Shown: one piece after another, positions 33,807 to 42,859 of the stretch
How the letters are laid out: the number at the start of each line of letters is the position of its first letter
Position numbering within the stretch: the first letter of the stretch is position 1
NCBI GenBank assembly: GCA_029204225.1
Contig: CM055095.1
Location: forward strand, 36,171,078 to 36,235,077
From: Diphasiastrum complanatum
Lineage: Eukaryota; Streptophyta; Lycopodiopsida; Lycopodiales; Lycopodiaceae
Direction of reading: 5' to 3'
DNA length: 64,000 bases
The notes under the pieces: model-generated
Database searches by the model: none
Told to the model about the DNA's origin: nothing
What the model saw: only the letters and a program-made list of their open reading frames with translations
Made by a program: the position numbers and the translations under genes

Positions 33807-36397
33807 GCATAGATAACCGTTCCATAGCATTTGGTATGAAATGGTTGGAAATCCAGGCCCTCCAACTTCACTTGGTCTCCCTTGGTTCCTATATATGTGT
33901 GTGTGTCCGTGTGCATAAATAATCGTTCCATAACATTTGGTATGAAGTCGTTGGAAATCTAGGCTCTCCAACTTCACTTTGTCTCCCTTGGTTAAGTAAC
34001 GTTCATCTCTCAAAGAGGTAAACCCACTTTAGAAAATTGGCTGAGATCTTGCAATTCTGCATTTTATCAGAAATGATCTGTATCAGGTTCACCAGACCTC
34101 ACCGCAATAGTTCTTGGTTTCCCCTGTATGTTATAGATTCCTCATGTTGAGGCTCAGCTTTGATAAAGTAGGAAAATTTCATGAAGAAACGTCAAGTCTA
34201 CGTAAATTTCTTATGGGGTCTCAGCTGCCTTCCCAACCAGAGGAGGTTGTGATCCCGTAAATTTCTTATGGGGTCTCAGCTGCCTTCCCAACCAGAGGAG
34301 GTTGTGATCCCGTCCTGTCCATACGAGAAGACCTGTATGCAATTCAGATCAAGAAGAAGGCTGTTAGGTAGACAACAAAGATCATGCCTCAGCCTCACCT
34401 TCAACATCAAGAGCCCATTCCCATATTTGTATTTTAACCCTATAGCATTACATATATTAAGGGAGGGTCAAGCTATTTTCAGATCATTTTCTTCGTTTTG
34501 TTTATGTTTACCATTGTCATGTCATATCCCTTCTAATTTGCAGCCAATACTGGTAGTGGTGTTTGTATCTGTTTCATCTTGTACTCAATAAGAGTTCTGA
34601 GGCAGCATTATGTTTTGTTCGACAGGCCGTCCTGCACCTTTGAAGCCTTGGGAACGCCCTGGGGCACAAAGCGAAAGCAATGGTGATTCTCCCTTTGCTT
34701 CTTCCACTAGTACCCGTACTACTGCGGCAGTCATTTCTTCAGGTGCTGCCAATTCCGAAGAAAAAAAAGACGAGGTTGGGGCTGTAAGGGATTTTTCAGT
34801 AGCTGATGGACGGCAGTTGCCACTCAGACCTTGGGAGAGGTCTAACACTGGTAAATCGACTCTTGTACTTCCATTACGTGTTTGCCATTCACTTTACACT
34901 GACCTTGTTTGGTGAAGATTTAAATTTTTTCATGCAGAATACTACAGGGGCTAAGGTTCAGAGACTTTTTGACTGTTTCAAACAGGGGTAGGATATGGAT
35001 CAGTATCAAGCTACAGCAGGCCCTATGGAAGCGTAGGGTACAGTGGCTATGGTGGGACCTTGGGGTCAGATTATAGAGGTGGGTTAGGAAGTTCTTATGG
35101 AAGCAGCTATGGTGGCATGTATGGAGGAAGCCCTTATGGGGTGAGTTATGGAGGAAGCCCTTATGGGGGAAGTTACGGAGGAAGCCCTTTAGGAGGAAGT
35201 TATGGAGGCTATGGTGGTGGCATGTACAACCGTTATGGTGGTGCAGGTTATGGAGGGATGGGGAGCTATAACATGGGTTCGATGGTTCCTTATGGAGGTT
35301 ATGGACCAAGGGACCCAAATATTCCAGATGGAGGTCCTCCTCCTGGACCACCAAGTTTCTGGGAGTCCATGCTACGTGTGGTACTCTCTCTCTCTCTCAC
35401 ACACACACACACGCGCGCGCGCGTCATTAGATAGAGAAGCCACACTCTTATACCTAACTTTCTATCTTTTATAGACTTGGTTCCTGCATTTTGTTTCAGG
35501 AATGAGATAAAAACATTTTTAACATTCGTATCAATGTTTTTGGCTTCTGCTTATCATTACTGAAGATTGGAGGTGGCCTTTCTATGATGAGTAGCTCTTA
35601 TACGTAGAATGTTTCTTCACTTTGAACACCTCTGGATGGTGTTTTTGGTTTTTTATTATGCTTTGTGCAGTGATAGCACAAAGAATATGTTATTGCAATT
35701 TGTCTTTGAGGCTTTTAGATGATTCATTCAATTCAGAAATTCTTGATTCTCTGGTGTTTTGGATGATGATAAAGTTTCTATAAATCTCTAATCTGGTGAG
35801 TTGTTAGGAGTTTGTCCTTTTGCATTACCAGCTCTTAACAGAAAGATATCATACAAAGTTTCATAGTATGCCGTTTCATTTGCAACAGATTTGCTGAAGT
35901 TCGTTCTTAGGATGTTATGAGACCTTGTATTTGTGCTTTGCCATTAGAATTGTGGTACTTATTGCAGATGCATGGAGTGGTAAACTTTTTTGGGAGAATA
36001 TCTATTCTTGTTGATGAGAATACTCAAGCATTTCACTTTTTCATCACTGCACTTCTTCAGGTATGTTCGATTGGAAACCCTGACATAGGAGTAGTTTCTT
36101 TATCTGCTTGTTCGTATGGGCTCAAACGCTTTTAAGAAGATACATTTATGCTGGCTCAATTTCCTCCATCTACAGCTTTGTGACCGCACCGGTGTTTTGT
36201 ACGGAGAGCTTGCGAGGTTTGTGCTCCGCATATTGGGCTTTCGGACCAGAGGCAGAGCAAAATCTAAAGCTGCAAGCAGAGCATTGACCAATGTGGGGAC
36301 AAAGTTGGGAAATGATTCACATGGAATGCCGAAAGAAGGGGATGGAGCATGGGACAATTTATGGTTGGATAACAGCAGCAATGATCCTAAGCAATAA
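25253..36397 (+). CDS. PEX13: PEX13, peroxisomal import docking factor
   Basis: Exons: 25253-25265, 34626-34850, 34986-35380, 35968-36060 and 36176-36397; 948 nt, 315 residues, phases consistent, all introns GT-AG. PEX13 is a peroxisomal membrane protein that works with PEX14 in docking and passing cargo-loaded PEX5/PEX7. The protein begins [15 protein letters not shown] and has a second LRPWER near residue 73, the N-terminal PWE motifs of plant PEX13. A Gly/Tyr-rich domain follows (about 80-195, YGGSPYGGS-type repeats). The conserved core is [30 protein letters not shown] and then [20 protein letters not shown], and the C-terminus is GAWDNLW. Like other plant PEX13 proteins it shows no SH3 domain. 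Exons 2-5 are certain; exon 1 (four codons) rests on phase fit and the family N-terminus. Intron 1, about 9.4 kb, carries a complete Gypsy element. Confidence 0.85.
25266..25801 (+). other. PEX13 intron 1, 5' part
   Basis: Non-coding sequence between the proposed exon 1 donor (CAG-GTAGTG) and the Gypsy insertion. It ends in the target word CTTGT at 25797-25801. Confidence 0.5.
25802..26158 (-). repeat. 3' LTR of the intronic Gypsy element
   Basis: Starts TGTAATAGATCC and ends CTCGTGACA on the + strand. Differs from the 5' LTR by roughly 14 substitutions and one indel, a modest age by LTR divergence. Confidence 0.96.
26159..26170 (-). promoter_or_regulatory. Polypurine tract
   Basis: AGGGGGAGGGAG on the - strand, immediately upstream of the 3' LTR and overlapping the end of the integrase-chromodomain stop codon (26170-26172). 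It primes plus-strand DNA synthesis in LTR elements. Confidence 0.85.
26170..27425 (-). pseudogene. Gypsy integrase with chromodomain
   Basis: On the - strand a decayed HHCC finger (HDNPSAGHH near 27415, ending SCQKCQ near 27310) crosses a frameshift near 27350. The core then runs from 27349 to about 26540. The first catalytic position reads SMGFIVGLP, where MDF is expected, so the Asp is Gly. The second Asp is kept in [10 protein letters not shown] (near 27035) and the Glu in [10 protein letters not shown] (near 26925). After a frame change near 26545 the C-terminal barrel reads LSPRYCGPF, and the chromodomain follows ([22 protein letters not shown]). Chromodomains of this type steer insertion to marked chromatin. 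Confidence 0.9.
27426..29031 (-). pseudogene. Gypsy reverse transcriptase and RNase H
   Basis: Begins with the protease end (DIVLGRDWL near 28910), a linker with [13 protein letters not shown], and RT block HVINL...PPYGVS, then [29 protein letters not shown] short deletion near 28290 removes the KIDLRSGY-type Asp, the first RT catalytic residue, and shifts the frame. The RT then continues through [20 protein letters not shown] and [11 protein letters not shown] (catalytic box LLDD, where YIDD is usual). RNase H shows [17 protein letters not shown] and [11 protein letters not shown], but its C-terminal third is deleted near 27500, joining directly to the integrase finger region. Confidence 0.9.
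29021..29572 (-). pseudogene. Gypsy zinc knuckle and aspartic protease
   Basis: Same frame as Gag but separated from it by a single TAG at 29573-29575 in the context CAG-TAG-CCA. Contains [14 protein letters not shown] (canonical CX2CX4HX4C) near 29370-29410. The protease site reads [12 protein letters not shown] near 29115-29150; family members usually have DSGA(T/S), so here Ser is Asp and Thr is Ile. The frame ends at 29021 beside an A7 run, and the rest of the protease continues in the overlapping frame. Confidence 0.85.
29573..30442 (-). CDS. Gypsy Gag capsid
   Basis: An open 289-codon frame from an ATG at 30442, about 230 bp inside the primer site. It has an acidic, helical N-terminal half (residues 1-90), a Ser/Pro linker, then the Retrotrans_gag core: [45 protein letters not shown] and a C-terminal [15 protein letters not shown] block, ending RKRARQ. 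It forms the virus-like particle shell. It is the only long undamaged frame of this element. Confidence 0.9.
   Translation of the reverse strand: MTTPRGPDQPLERGFDELETEALAYRKGKEPMELEEQEQFAEELNELVTKEQFLQLVTEVDELKLALANFKSNVDDSFAELKSLILSSAKGSLPSTSQLSPSPLPSVSGETLRSHPSVFKDLKPPTFNGEEKDRNADILQTFLSKWKNIHALKQTPDHLQAIEASPSLGPMAYKWWLNLQETGQTPRSWKAFEEAFLRKFLPENELDRAWEAWERTVMDKSLIQYISQYREAILKIKNMDDYQKIKGFVRGLKDEYKVEVHRNSPTTLEQALRYAQIYDDSVGRKRARQ
30668..30679 (-). promoter_or_regulatory. Primer-binding site (initiator tRNA-Met)
   Basis: TGGTATCAGAGC on the - strand, one base from the 5' LTR end (30681). Complementary to the 3' end of plant initiator tRNA-Met. Confidence 0.92.
30681..31038 (-). repeat. 5' LTR of the intronic Gypsy element
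   Basis: 358 bp, TG...CA, flanked on the right by CTTGT (31039-31043), the target duplication. Holds a palindrome-like GTCGGCCACGTG...CACGTGGCCGAC-type block shared with the 3' LTR. Confidence 0.96.
31044..32209 (+). other. PEX13 intron 1, middle part, non-coding
   Basis: No supported gene. A 75-codon frame at 31087-31314 has no recognised motif. Around 31995-32070 there are weak tRNA-like internal promoter words (GGCTCAATTGGTGG and a GGTTGAGAT box), which could mark a decayed SINE; see the low-scored finding. Confidence 0.45.
32215..32515 (+). pseudogene. Gypsy integrase C-terminal remnant
   Basis: Reads [14 protein letters not shown], a stop, SKAKA, a stop, then [20 protein letters not shown]. 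After a frameshift it reads [13 protein letters not shown] and VINDNEYVA. This is the C-terminal end of a Ty3-type integrase (GD.VL block, then KLS.RY.GPF.V pattern). A second, older insertion in PEX13 intron 1, sense to the gene. Confidence 0.7.
32516..33380 (+). other. PEX13 intron 1, AT-rich part with CCACGGCAC cluster
   Basis: Contains CATTCCGGAATG near 32520, an AT-alternating stretch near 32640-32700, and at 32765-32950 at least eight variants of CCACGGCAC, GGTACGGCACC or GTGCCGTGG on both strands, flanked by ACTATAAAAACAA on each side (32711 and 32970). The flanking direct word suggests an inserted unit. No reading frame with a family motif. Confidence 0.4.
33640..33810. repeat. Compound microsatellites (CT)n, (TG)n, (GA)n
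   Basis: (CT)16 at 33647-33678, a CG/CA stretch at 33697-33712, AT/TG at 33732-33763 and (GA)20 at 33764-33804. The upstream 33430-33640 stretch is unusually G/C-rich (GGGAGGG and GCGCG words). Open frames through here are repeat artefacts. Confidence 0.9.
33807..34015. repeat. Tandem duplication, period 106 bp
   Basis: The block from GCATAGATAACCGTTCCATA at 33807 recurs at 33913 (GCATAAATAATCGTTCCATA), with shared words GGTATGAA, GTTGGAAATC and CTCCAACTTCACTT to CTCCCTTGGTT. Confidence 0.8.
34201..34310. repeat. Exact tandem duplication, 55 bp
   Basis: CGTAAATTTCTTATGGGGTC at 34201 recurs at 34256 with no visible difference over 55 bp, so it is recent. It lies in PEX13 intron 1, about 310 bp upstream of exon 2. 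Confidence 0.95.
35381..35425 (+). repeat. CT/CA/CG microsatellite at the PEX13 intron 3 donor
   Basis: The donor is GTG-GTACTCTCTC, and the intron continues straight into (CT)n, (CA)n and (CG)n. The dinucleotide array begins within 4 bp of the splice site. Confidence 0.85.
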
Positions 36398-36930
36398 ATG
36401 ATCTTGAATGGTCGCCGTGTTCTAGTTTGTTTTTCAGTTAGGTTTTTTCCAGTTCCTTGTTTGACACTGCAATCAGTTTGGAATTTCCTTGCTGTTTCTT
36501 ATCCGCTCTCCTCTTTAAACCCTGCGGCTTCTGAAGCAGCAGCTCACGAGATTGGCCATTCTTGTTGGTAAACTTGGCTTTTTTAGCACACCAGATTGTA
36601 AGTGTACCGATAGTTTATTTGAAGCTTGTTGCGTGATATCAGAACAATCTCTAATAAGCCAACAATGGGATTTGTCGTGGCAGCTTGTGTTTGGTTCAGC
36701 ACATATTGCTCCAGTCAGCCCTGGCTTTTCTGTGTAAAGATTGGAGCTGGCTGATGTTTGTACTTTTTGTACTATGTCTAAAACTGATATGAAGAAATCT
36801 GCAAGTTTCATAAAAGAGACTAAAGTGTTTCATGTGTTTTCAAGTTACACAAAATGAACTTTGAATGTGGAAGGCAATTATACAATCATGTGCTATATTC
36901 TTTACGTAAGATATTTTGACTGTATATGCA
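36398..36930 (+). other. PEX13 3' flank
   Basis: Probable 3' untranslated region and downstream DNA. No canonical AATAAA is obvious; CATAAAAGAG lies near 36810. No gene. Confidence 0.4.
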
Positions 36931-37347
36931 TTATAGTCTCCTGGATCTATAATCTAGCGGAGTTTTAGATCCATCATATAAAATGCCAGAGTTCTTGGTG
37001 GCCGAGATGTACCTCAACACCCTTTTTGCATTTTTCCAATGACAAACCAATGGATTTTGCATAGATTGGCTTAGTTTGCCTACACTATAACTTAGATCAG
37101 GTCTAGTTATAGTAAGATAGATCAAGGAGCCTACAAGTCTCCTATATAGTGTGATGTCCTCAAAGGATACTTTATCATCACTATTGGAAACTTTTACATT
37201 TTGCTCCATAGATTTGAAGTTGGGGTGGCCCAACCTCTTATGCCAAAGCTCCACTTGATTGAGCTCCTCCTTCACCATGTTCACACTTCCAAGAAAAACA
37301 TTAACATCAAGCTTAAAAAGCCTTGCTTGAATCCCTTTACAATGCAA
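36931..37347 (-). pseudogene. Copia-4 internally deleted pol
   Basis: A single open frame on the - strand joins the pre-integrase block (VELWHKRLGHPNFKSM) directly to the C-terminal part of RT/RNase H (FEDITLYRRLVGSLIYLT, TRPDLSYSVGKLSQ, WKNAKRVLRYISATKNSGI). The junction is at about 37205. The integrase core, the linker and nearly all of RT, including the YVDD box, are missing (roughly 2.5 kb compared with Copia-1 and Copia-7), yet the reading frame is continuous across the junction. Confidence 0.82.
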
Positions 37348-38555
37348 GTATTATTCATCATTATGGAGCAAACACCTTGCTTAAAATGGACATCTAAGCC
37401 ATCATCCATCAATTGTCCTACACTTAACAAATTCTTAGTGAGTGTAGGAACATAGAGTACATTATCAAGATCTACTCTTTTAGAGGATCCGAGACTTAAG
37501 GAAATAGTTCCTACTCCATCTATTCTACATTCTTCATCACTTACTGTTAGAATAGACTTTTTACAACCTACAAAAGGTACAAGAGTTGAGAAAAAATCCT
37601 TTTGGAATGTCATGTGGGAATTAGCCCCACTATCAATCCACCATGTGTCATTGGAGTAGCTCTTTGATGTTGATATAGAAGCCATCAAGGATGAATCCAC
37701 TTCATCCTCATCTTCCTCAAGCGTGAGGTTGCCTTGTTAGCTCTCTCCTTGTGCATTCTTCTTCTTGAAACACTCGGATGCAAAGTGCCCCTTCTTTCCA
37801 CAAAAGAAGCACTTGAGTTTCTCTTTGTTCTTCTTTCCACCTTGGAGCTTGATGGTTGATCATCATTCTTGGTCTCCTTGTGTTGGATCTTCTTCTTTGA
37901 CTTTGCCTTTTCCTTGCTTGAGAAGTTGGCCTTCTCATCACCAACATGCAACTTTAAGGATCCAATCCTTTGCTTGACATGAAGGATCCTACTCTCCTCG
38001 GCCACAAGCACACTATGGAGCTTGTCAATGGAAGGTAGTGCATCTTGAATAGCAAAGCTTTGTACAAGATTGGAGAACTCATCTCCAAGACCATTCAAAA
38101 TGATTTGAACAAGTTCATCATCATGAATAGCCTCACTAATGATGGAAAGTTCTTTGTTGAGAGATTTTATTCTCAAGACATACTCTTGAGCACTCTCATC
38201 ACTCTCTCTAATGCTTTGAAGAACTTTTTTTTTTAATCATAAGCACTCTAGAGGTATTTTTGGATTCATAAATCCCTTTGAGGTAGTTCCATGCCTCCTT
38301 GGCTGAGGTACAAGATGCCACTTCCTTTAGAAGTTCATTATTAACATTCATTTTCAAGCAATGTAATGTTAGTCTAGCTCTCTTTTTGTATCTCACTTGA
38401 TCTTGCCCTTCTTGAGGTTCTTCTTACTCTCCTATGACAAGATCAAACATATCTTGGAGCACAAGTAGTGATTTCATTCTTACTTTTAAGGTTGAATAAT
38501 TATTAGAATTTAGCCTTTCACTAGTCTCAAGAAGATAGGCTCCAATTGAACCCAT
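37281..38555 (-). pseudogene. Copia-4 Gag and protease
   Basis: Gag starts at an ATG at 38555 (GAYLLETSERLNSNNYS), with a stop near 38432, then RYKKRARLTLHCLKMNVNNE and AKEAWNYLKGIYESKNTSR. Frame changes occur near 38210 and 37750. The knuckle CFFCGKKGHFASEC lies near 37775-37815. The protease reads WWIDSGANSHMTF near 37610-37645, with DSG intact, and continues through VLYVPTLTKNLLSVGQ. It is the same family as Copia-1. The protein could once have packaged element RNA. Confidence 0.8.
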
Positions 38556-39167
38556 TCTATCTAGTAACAAGTACAACAAATGTACTGTTCAAAGGCTCTC
38601 CCTTCTTCCTTTCTCAGAATTTAGCTAAAATGCTACTCTCTTGAATCTCACTAGACTCAAGAAGCAAGATCTATAATGATCTTGAACTCAAAAAGATTTG
38701 GGAAAGCGTATTCTATACAATCTATTCACTTAGAACCTTGGATTTGATTTTTGGAAGTGCCAATGCCTTTCTATGGTGTTTAGAATTGGTTTTAGTTTCA
38801 CTCTTAAACTAAAAAACATAAGCCTCAAACTCTCTCTCAAGGATTTGTAGGTTTAATAAGATTCTAACACCATTCACTCATCAAATCTACAATGGAAACA
38901 ATGGTTTTTCATAAGCACATCACTAGTTTCACTCTACACAACTTGTTTGAAGCTCAAATATCGAAAAAACACAAAGTTTTGGTGAAAGTACAACTCCAGC
39001 AACCTCTCACACGTGTGAGAAGTACATATGAAACTTTACACACTAATATGAACCTCAATATCACAAATAAACTATTAGAAAAGGTCGCCCTCCTTCAAAG
39101 TGAATCCAGCACCAATGCTTTCACCAAAATGAAGATTTTTGGATCATCAACTAAGCTCTTTGACTTG
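38556..39167 (-). other. Copia-4 untranslated leader
   Basis: About 610 bp between the primer site and the Gag start, AT-rich, with no independent gene. Confidence 0.5.
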
Positions 39168-39179
39168 GCTCTGATACCA
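39168..39179 (-). promoter_or_regulatory. Copia-4 primer-binding site
   Basis: GCTCTGATACCA on the + strand (TGGTATCAGAGC on -), directly abutting the LTR end at 39180 with no spacer. Confidence 0.85.
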
Positions 39180-39823
39180 TGTCAAATTTCAAAATTAAAG
39201 GACTGAAACTGATCTAATGATCACAAAGAGTGATTGGTAGCTTGAATTCTTGATCTATATCAAGACTAGCTTCCAAATCTAGCTTTTACTTGACAATCTT
39301 TGTGATTCCAAACAAGAACAATAAAAAATGATGATCCACGGCTTTACATGTGTGAAGTATAGCTACTATACGGCCTGATAACAGAGAAATAGTTTACTTA
39401 TCATTTACTAAGCATTCATCCACAAAGAAAGTGCTTAAGAGAGTCAAAACACAAAGATTGTTTCACAAACCAAGATTTCTCATCATTAGCTCAACAATGG
39501 ATCCATCATGGATCAAGTACCAAATCACCATAATCTCTCTCTAAGCTGCATCCAGCACGTGTGGGACAACTCATTGTACTTATCCATATCCACTTTGGAT
39601 AAGATCTATCAAGTTTGCCACATCATCCATTGGTGGTTTGTGTTGACCTTCTAGATTCCTACAATCTAGGACCTAACTCCTATAATGTAGGAGATGTCAT
39701 ATTAGACTCAAATGAAAGCTAATCAAAATGGATCTGAATATTACAAGTGTCATTTCACATGTGTGGATCCACATAGATGTCAAAATACATCAAAAACCAT
39801 GTGAAAATTGCTTAATTCTAACA
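39180..39823 (-). mobile_element. Copia-4 5' LTR (644 bp)
   Basis: On the - strand it runs from TGTTAGAATTAAGC at 39823 to AAATTTGACA at 39180 and then into the primer site. The start falls in the middle of the Copia-5 integrase (after FIDDFS...YFLK), which fixes the insertion point. No matching 3' LTR is visible left of 36930, so the element is 3'-truncated. Confidence 0.8.
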
Positions 39824-39829
39824 CTTCAA

Positions 39830-40870
39830 AAAATAAGTGACAGTTCTTCAAGAAAAGTCATCAATGAATGTCAGAAAATAGAGGGCTCCACCTGCGGAAG
39901 CAGTTTGCATTGGGCTACAAATGTCACTGTGTACAAGATCTAGCAAATCTCTAGAAGTATGAACTGAATCGAAAATGAATGGACTTCTAGCATGTTTGTT
40001 GATAATATAGCTTTCACATGGAGAATTCGATTTGCTAATGGAAGGAAGATCTTGCACTAAATTCTGATTTGACATTTGATGAATACTATTCAAATTTAGA
40101 TGACCTAATTTGAAATACCAAAGCATATTAGTTGATATTGAAGTAGATGTATGAAGAGCTTGACTATTTGAAGAATAGCAGTGACTAAGCTTGTAAAGAT
40201 AGTCACATCTCCTCTTGAAAGCTAAAACTTTTTGACACTTGTCAAGAATGGTGCAGCCCAATGTATCGAATTCGACCCTACGAGTGATTCTAATTATTGA
40301 GAGCAGATTTTTGGTCAGATTTGGAACGTGAAGTACATTGGACAACAACTTTACTTCACCTTTCTGAAATTCGACCCTGACTGTTTCTTTGCCCTTGATA
40401 AAATGAGATGAGTTTTCTCCAAGTTGCACAACTCTAGAATGGGTAGATAATTTGTATCTTTGAAACCAGTTCTGATGGTGAGTCATGTGTTGTGTTGCTT
40501 CCGAGTCCAGATACCAGGAATCGATATCCCATTGTTCTCTGACCTTTGTCGTGAAGGCTGCTTCATCTTCCTCTTGTTGGTGGATCGAGTGACTGGTTGT
40601 TACAACATTTGCTTGTTGTTGGAACTGTTTCTTCTTTTCATTGTTGTATTTCAAAGTTCTGCAGTCCTTGATAACATGGCCAGTCCTCTTACAATATTTG
40701 CAGAATAGTATCTGCATTGGTTGAAATGATGAAGATCCAAAATTCGATCATGAACCTGAATTTGATCCAAATTTTGATTCAGATTGGGTGTAAGTATATA
40801 TAGCTTTCAAGATGCTCATTACTAAATGGATTTGGGCTTGAGCATGTGGGGCCAACAAATGAGGGATTTC
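39830..40870 (-). pseudogene. Copia-5 gag end, protease and integrase start
   Basis: On the - strand: a Ser/Gly/Asn-rich Gag tail (40870-40720), then an intact knuckle CKYCKRTGHVIKDC. The protease reads SWYLDSEATQHM, with DSG changed to DSE. The linker reads VLHVPNLTKNLLSI, followed by an MLWYFKLGHLN pre-integrase block (usually LWH..LGH) and the integrase start LDLVHSDICSP and FLTFIDDFS near 39850. The frame is open for 289 codons but is cut at 39823 by Copia-4. A different Copia family from Copia-4. Confidence 0.82.
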
Positions 40871-41169
40871 GAGAAAAAACAGCATTATATATCAAGGTCA
40901 ATCAACAATGGGTGGTAGTAACTTCGTGTACCTTACAATTGTAGCCAGTTGAATGAACTCTACCTCTGTGGGCTTCTCATGACAAGTGTGGCGATAGATG
41001 ATCTACCAATACCAGGAGATTTCTATCATATAGTACGACAAAGTGTGGCCTACTACTATTCTACAGTTCACATGTCCAATGTTTTTGTATCCCAGGAGAT
41101 CGATTGTTCTGATTTAGACATAGAGCAGATGAGAGCACTCTCTTTGTATATGAACTAACAACCAGTTTG
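40871..41169. other. Non-coding junction
   Basis: Between the Copia-5 gag tail and the CTR-d LTR. A 69-codon frame (40949-41158) has no recognised motif; possibly the remaining 5' part of Copia-5. Confidence 0.35.
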
Positions 41170-41614
41170 TGTTGTGGGTATTTCTTGTACAATAATAAAT
41201 TAGTGGGTCCCATCACTAAAACTATTGTTGGCCAAGCCTTACTAAGTGGGCCCCGCCACAGTACAGTAGAGCAAAAAGTGTGAGGCATTGGCTTCCTGCG
41301 TGTATAAGCCCAGCCCAATGAGCACATTAATTAAATAGTTTAAGTTGTGTTCTAGTGATTTGGGCCTTAGGTGCAAATAAAATAAGTTAAAGGCCAAAGT
41401 CCAAGTTACAAGGTTGAGTCAAAGTCAAATGGTGGTAGGTGGGGTGTGCTTCTTTGTGCACCACTAGATCTTTTGTGTTTCTTCAAAGGGCTAGGATTTC
41501 AATCCTTGCCACTTCTAGTAGCCAATAGGATGAAAGGGCCTCTCCAAGAATAAAAGGGCACTATTTGTACTCATTTGACATTCTCAATCCAAGGAAGAAA
41601 CTCTGTTGGTTTCA

Positions 41615-41689
<75 letters not shown>

Positions 41690-41815
41690 GGTTGGGTGTG
41701 AATAGCCTTGGGAAGGTGCTCAAGCCCCTAAAGCCTCTCTCGAACATGGCGTTCTCTCTCTCTCTCTCTCTCTCATTGTCTCTCTCTCTCTCTCTTCTCT
41801 CTTTCTCTTCACACA
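41170..41815 (+). mobile_element. CTR-d LTR (isolated copy) with two (CT)n tracts
   Basis: Starts TGTTGTGGGTATTTCTTG at 41170 and is the + strand counterpart of the CTR-a LTR (4742-4015), sharing most sequence over the first ~450 bp. It has (CT)35 at 41619-41688, one spacer (GGAAGGTGCTCAAGCC), then two shorter CT tracts at 41754-41790. No CTR coding sequence flanks it, so it may be a solo LTR. The right boundary is uncertain. Confidence 0.65.
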
Positions 41816-42470
41816 TGGAAATAGGCTATGTACAATAAAATATAATTCAATCAAGCTATTATTTACATTGTTTCACAACCCTCCTCAAAAAATTATGCAT
41901 AACTTCGAGGGCTATTGGAACATTTGTAGGTACAATGGTGTGAAGATTAGTTAATAAATTTGATGATGATGCAGGATCACCATATCCAAGATAGAATCTC
42001 TTTGAAGTTGACCTCTTCCAAGATGAAGTAGAGAGCTTGCACCATTCTAGCACTTTTGACATTGATTCCTTTCATGTTTGAAGATGATGATGAGCTTGAG
42101 CGTTACTTCTCCTTAATGTTGTTGCTCCTTCTTGATGGAAATCATAGACCTCTTTGCCTCATAATGATCACAAAGATCAAGATCACAAAAATATGCACTC
42201 ATCAAGATTATTAAAAAAATGCATGCTAGAATCATAAGTCCACAAACTACTAATTCTTTGCATGAATTTTCTAATCTTGTAATCTAAAGTAAATTCAAAG
42301 TCAATGAGGCTAAATAATTTCTTAAGAGATCAGTGTCCTTACAAGATTATCCACTTATTCTCACAAAAAGTTCACAACTTGCCTCTAGATTTGAGAATTA
42401 CAGCTATTTGAATCATGAATGACCAAAATCATTCTCTCTCATAAAATCCGAGGGCACATATATTATGAAA
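41816..42470 (-). other. Unclassified DNA 3' of Copia-6
   Basis: A 67-codon frame on the - strand (41859-42062) has no clear family motif. Position suggests decayed 3' Copia-6 sequence. A direct repeat ATCCGAGGGCACATA...ATTATGAAACCATT occurs near 42448 and 42495 (period about 47 bp). Confidence 0.35.
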
Positions 42471-42474
42471 CCAT

Positions 42475-42829
42475 TTATACTCCCTCGACTTCATATCCGA
42501 GGGCACATACATTATGAAACCATTGACACTCCCTTGACTTCATATCCAATGGAAGACAATGAAAACAAGTTTTGTTATCGATTAAAGCATCACACTCAAC
42601 TAGCATTGCCTTAGTCCAGCTTTGAGATTCAAAAAATGAAAGTGTCGGAGTGCATACCATCTTGCATACCACATGAAATTTGCTTCCCCTTCTCATAATA
42701 AGTGAGCCTCATAGGCGGCCCTTGCTCTAGATGACCTTTTTGAAGCACTTGCAATATGAGCTTGTTCCTCCTCAATCTTGCTTGACTCCTTTTGGATCTC
42801 AACAATATTTGGCACACTAGATTAAACAT
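42475..42829 (-). pseudogene. Copia-6 integrase-RT linker and RT start
   Basis: On the - strand: a Q/R-rich segment followed by PMRLTYYEKGKQ, aligning with PRRLTY(E/D)(D/E)(R/E)G(K/R)Q of Copia-1 and Copia-7. Then, in another frame, SWTKAMLVECDALIDNKT, aligning with the WVEAM..EFEALM.NNT start of RT. Short, frameshifted and broken. Confidence 0.6.
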
Positions 42830-42859
42830 TTATGTGGTGGGACGTATGTGCGAGCCAGC

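Noticed and set aside
33413-33922. GC-rich 169-codon frame and its antisense partners
   Set aside because: Runs through G-rich low-complexity DNA and three microsatellites inside PEX13 intron 1; no domain or splice support.
34920-35354. Open 144-codon frame on the - strand rich in His/Asn/Leu
   Set aside because: Antisense shadow of the Gly/Tyr-rich PEX13 exon 3.
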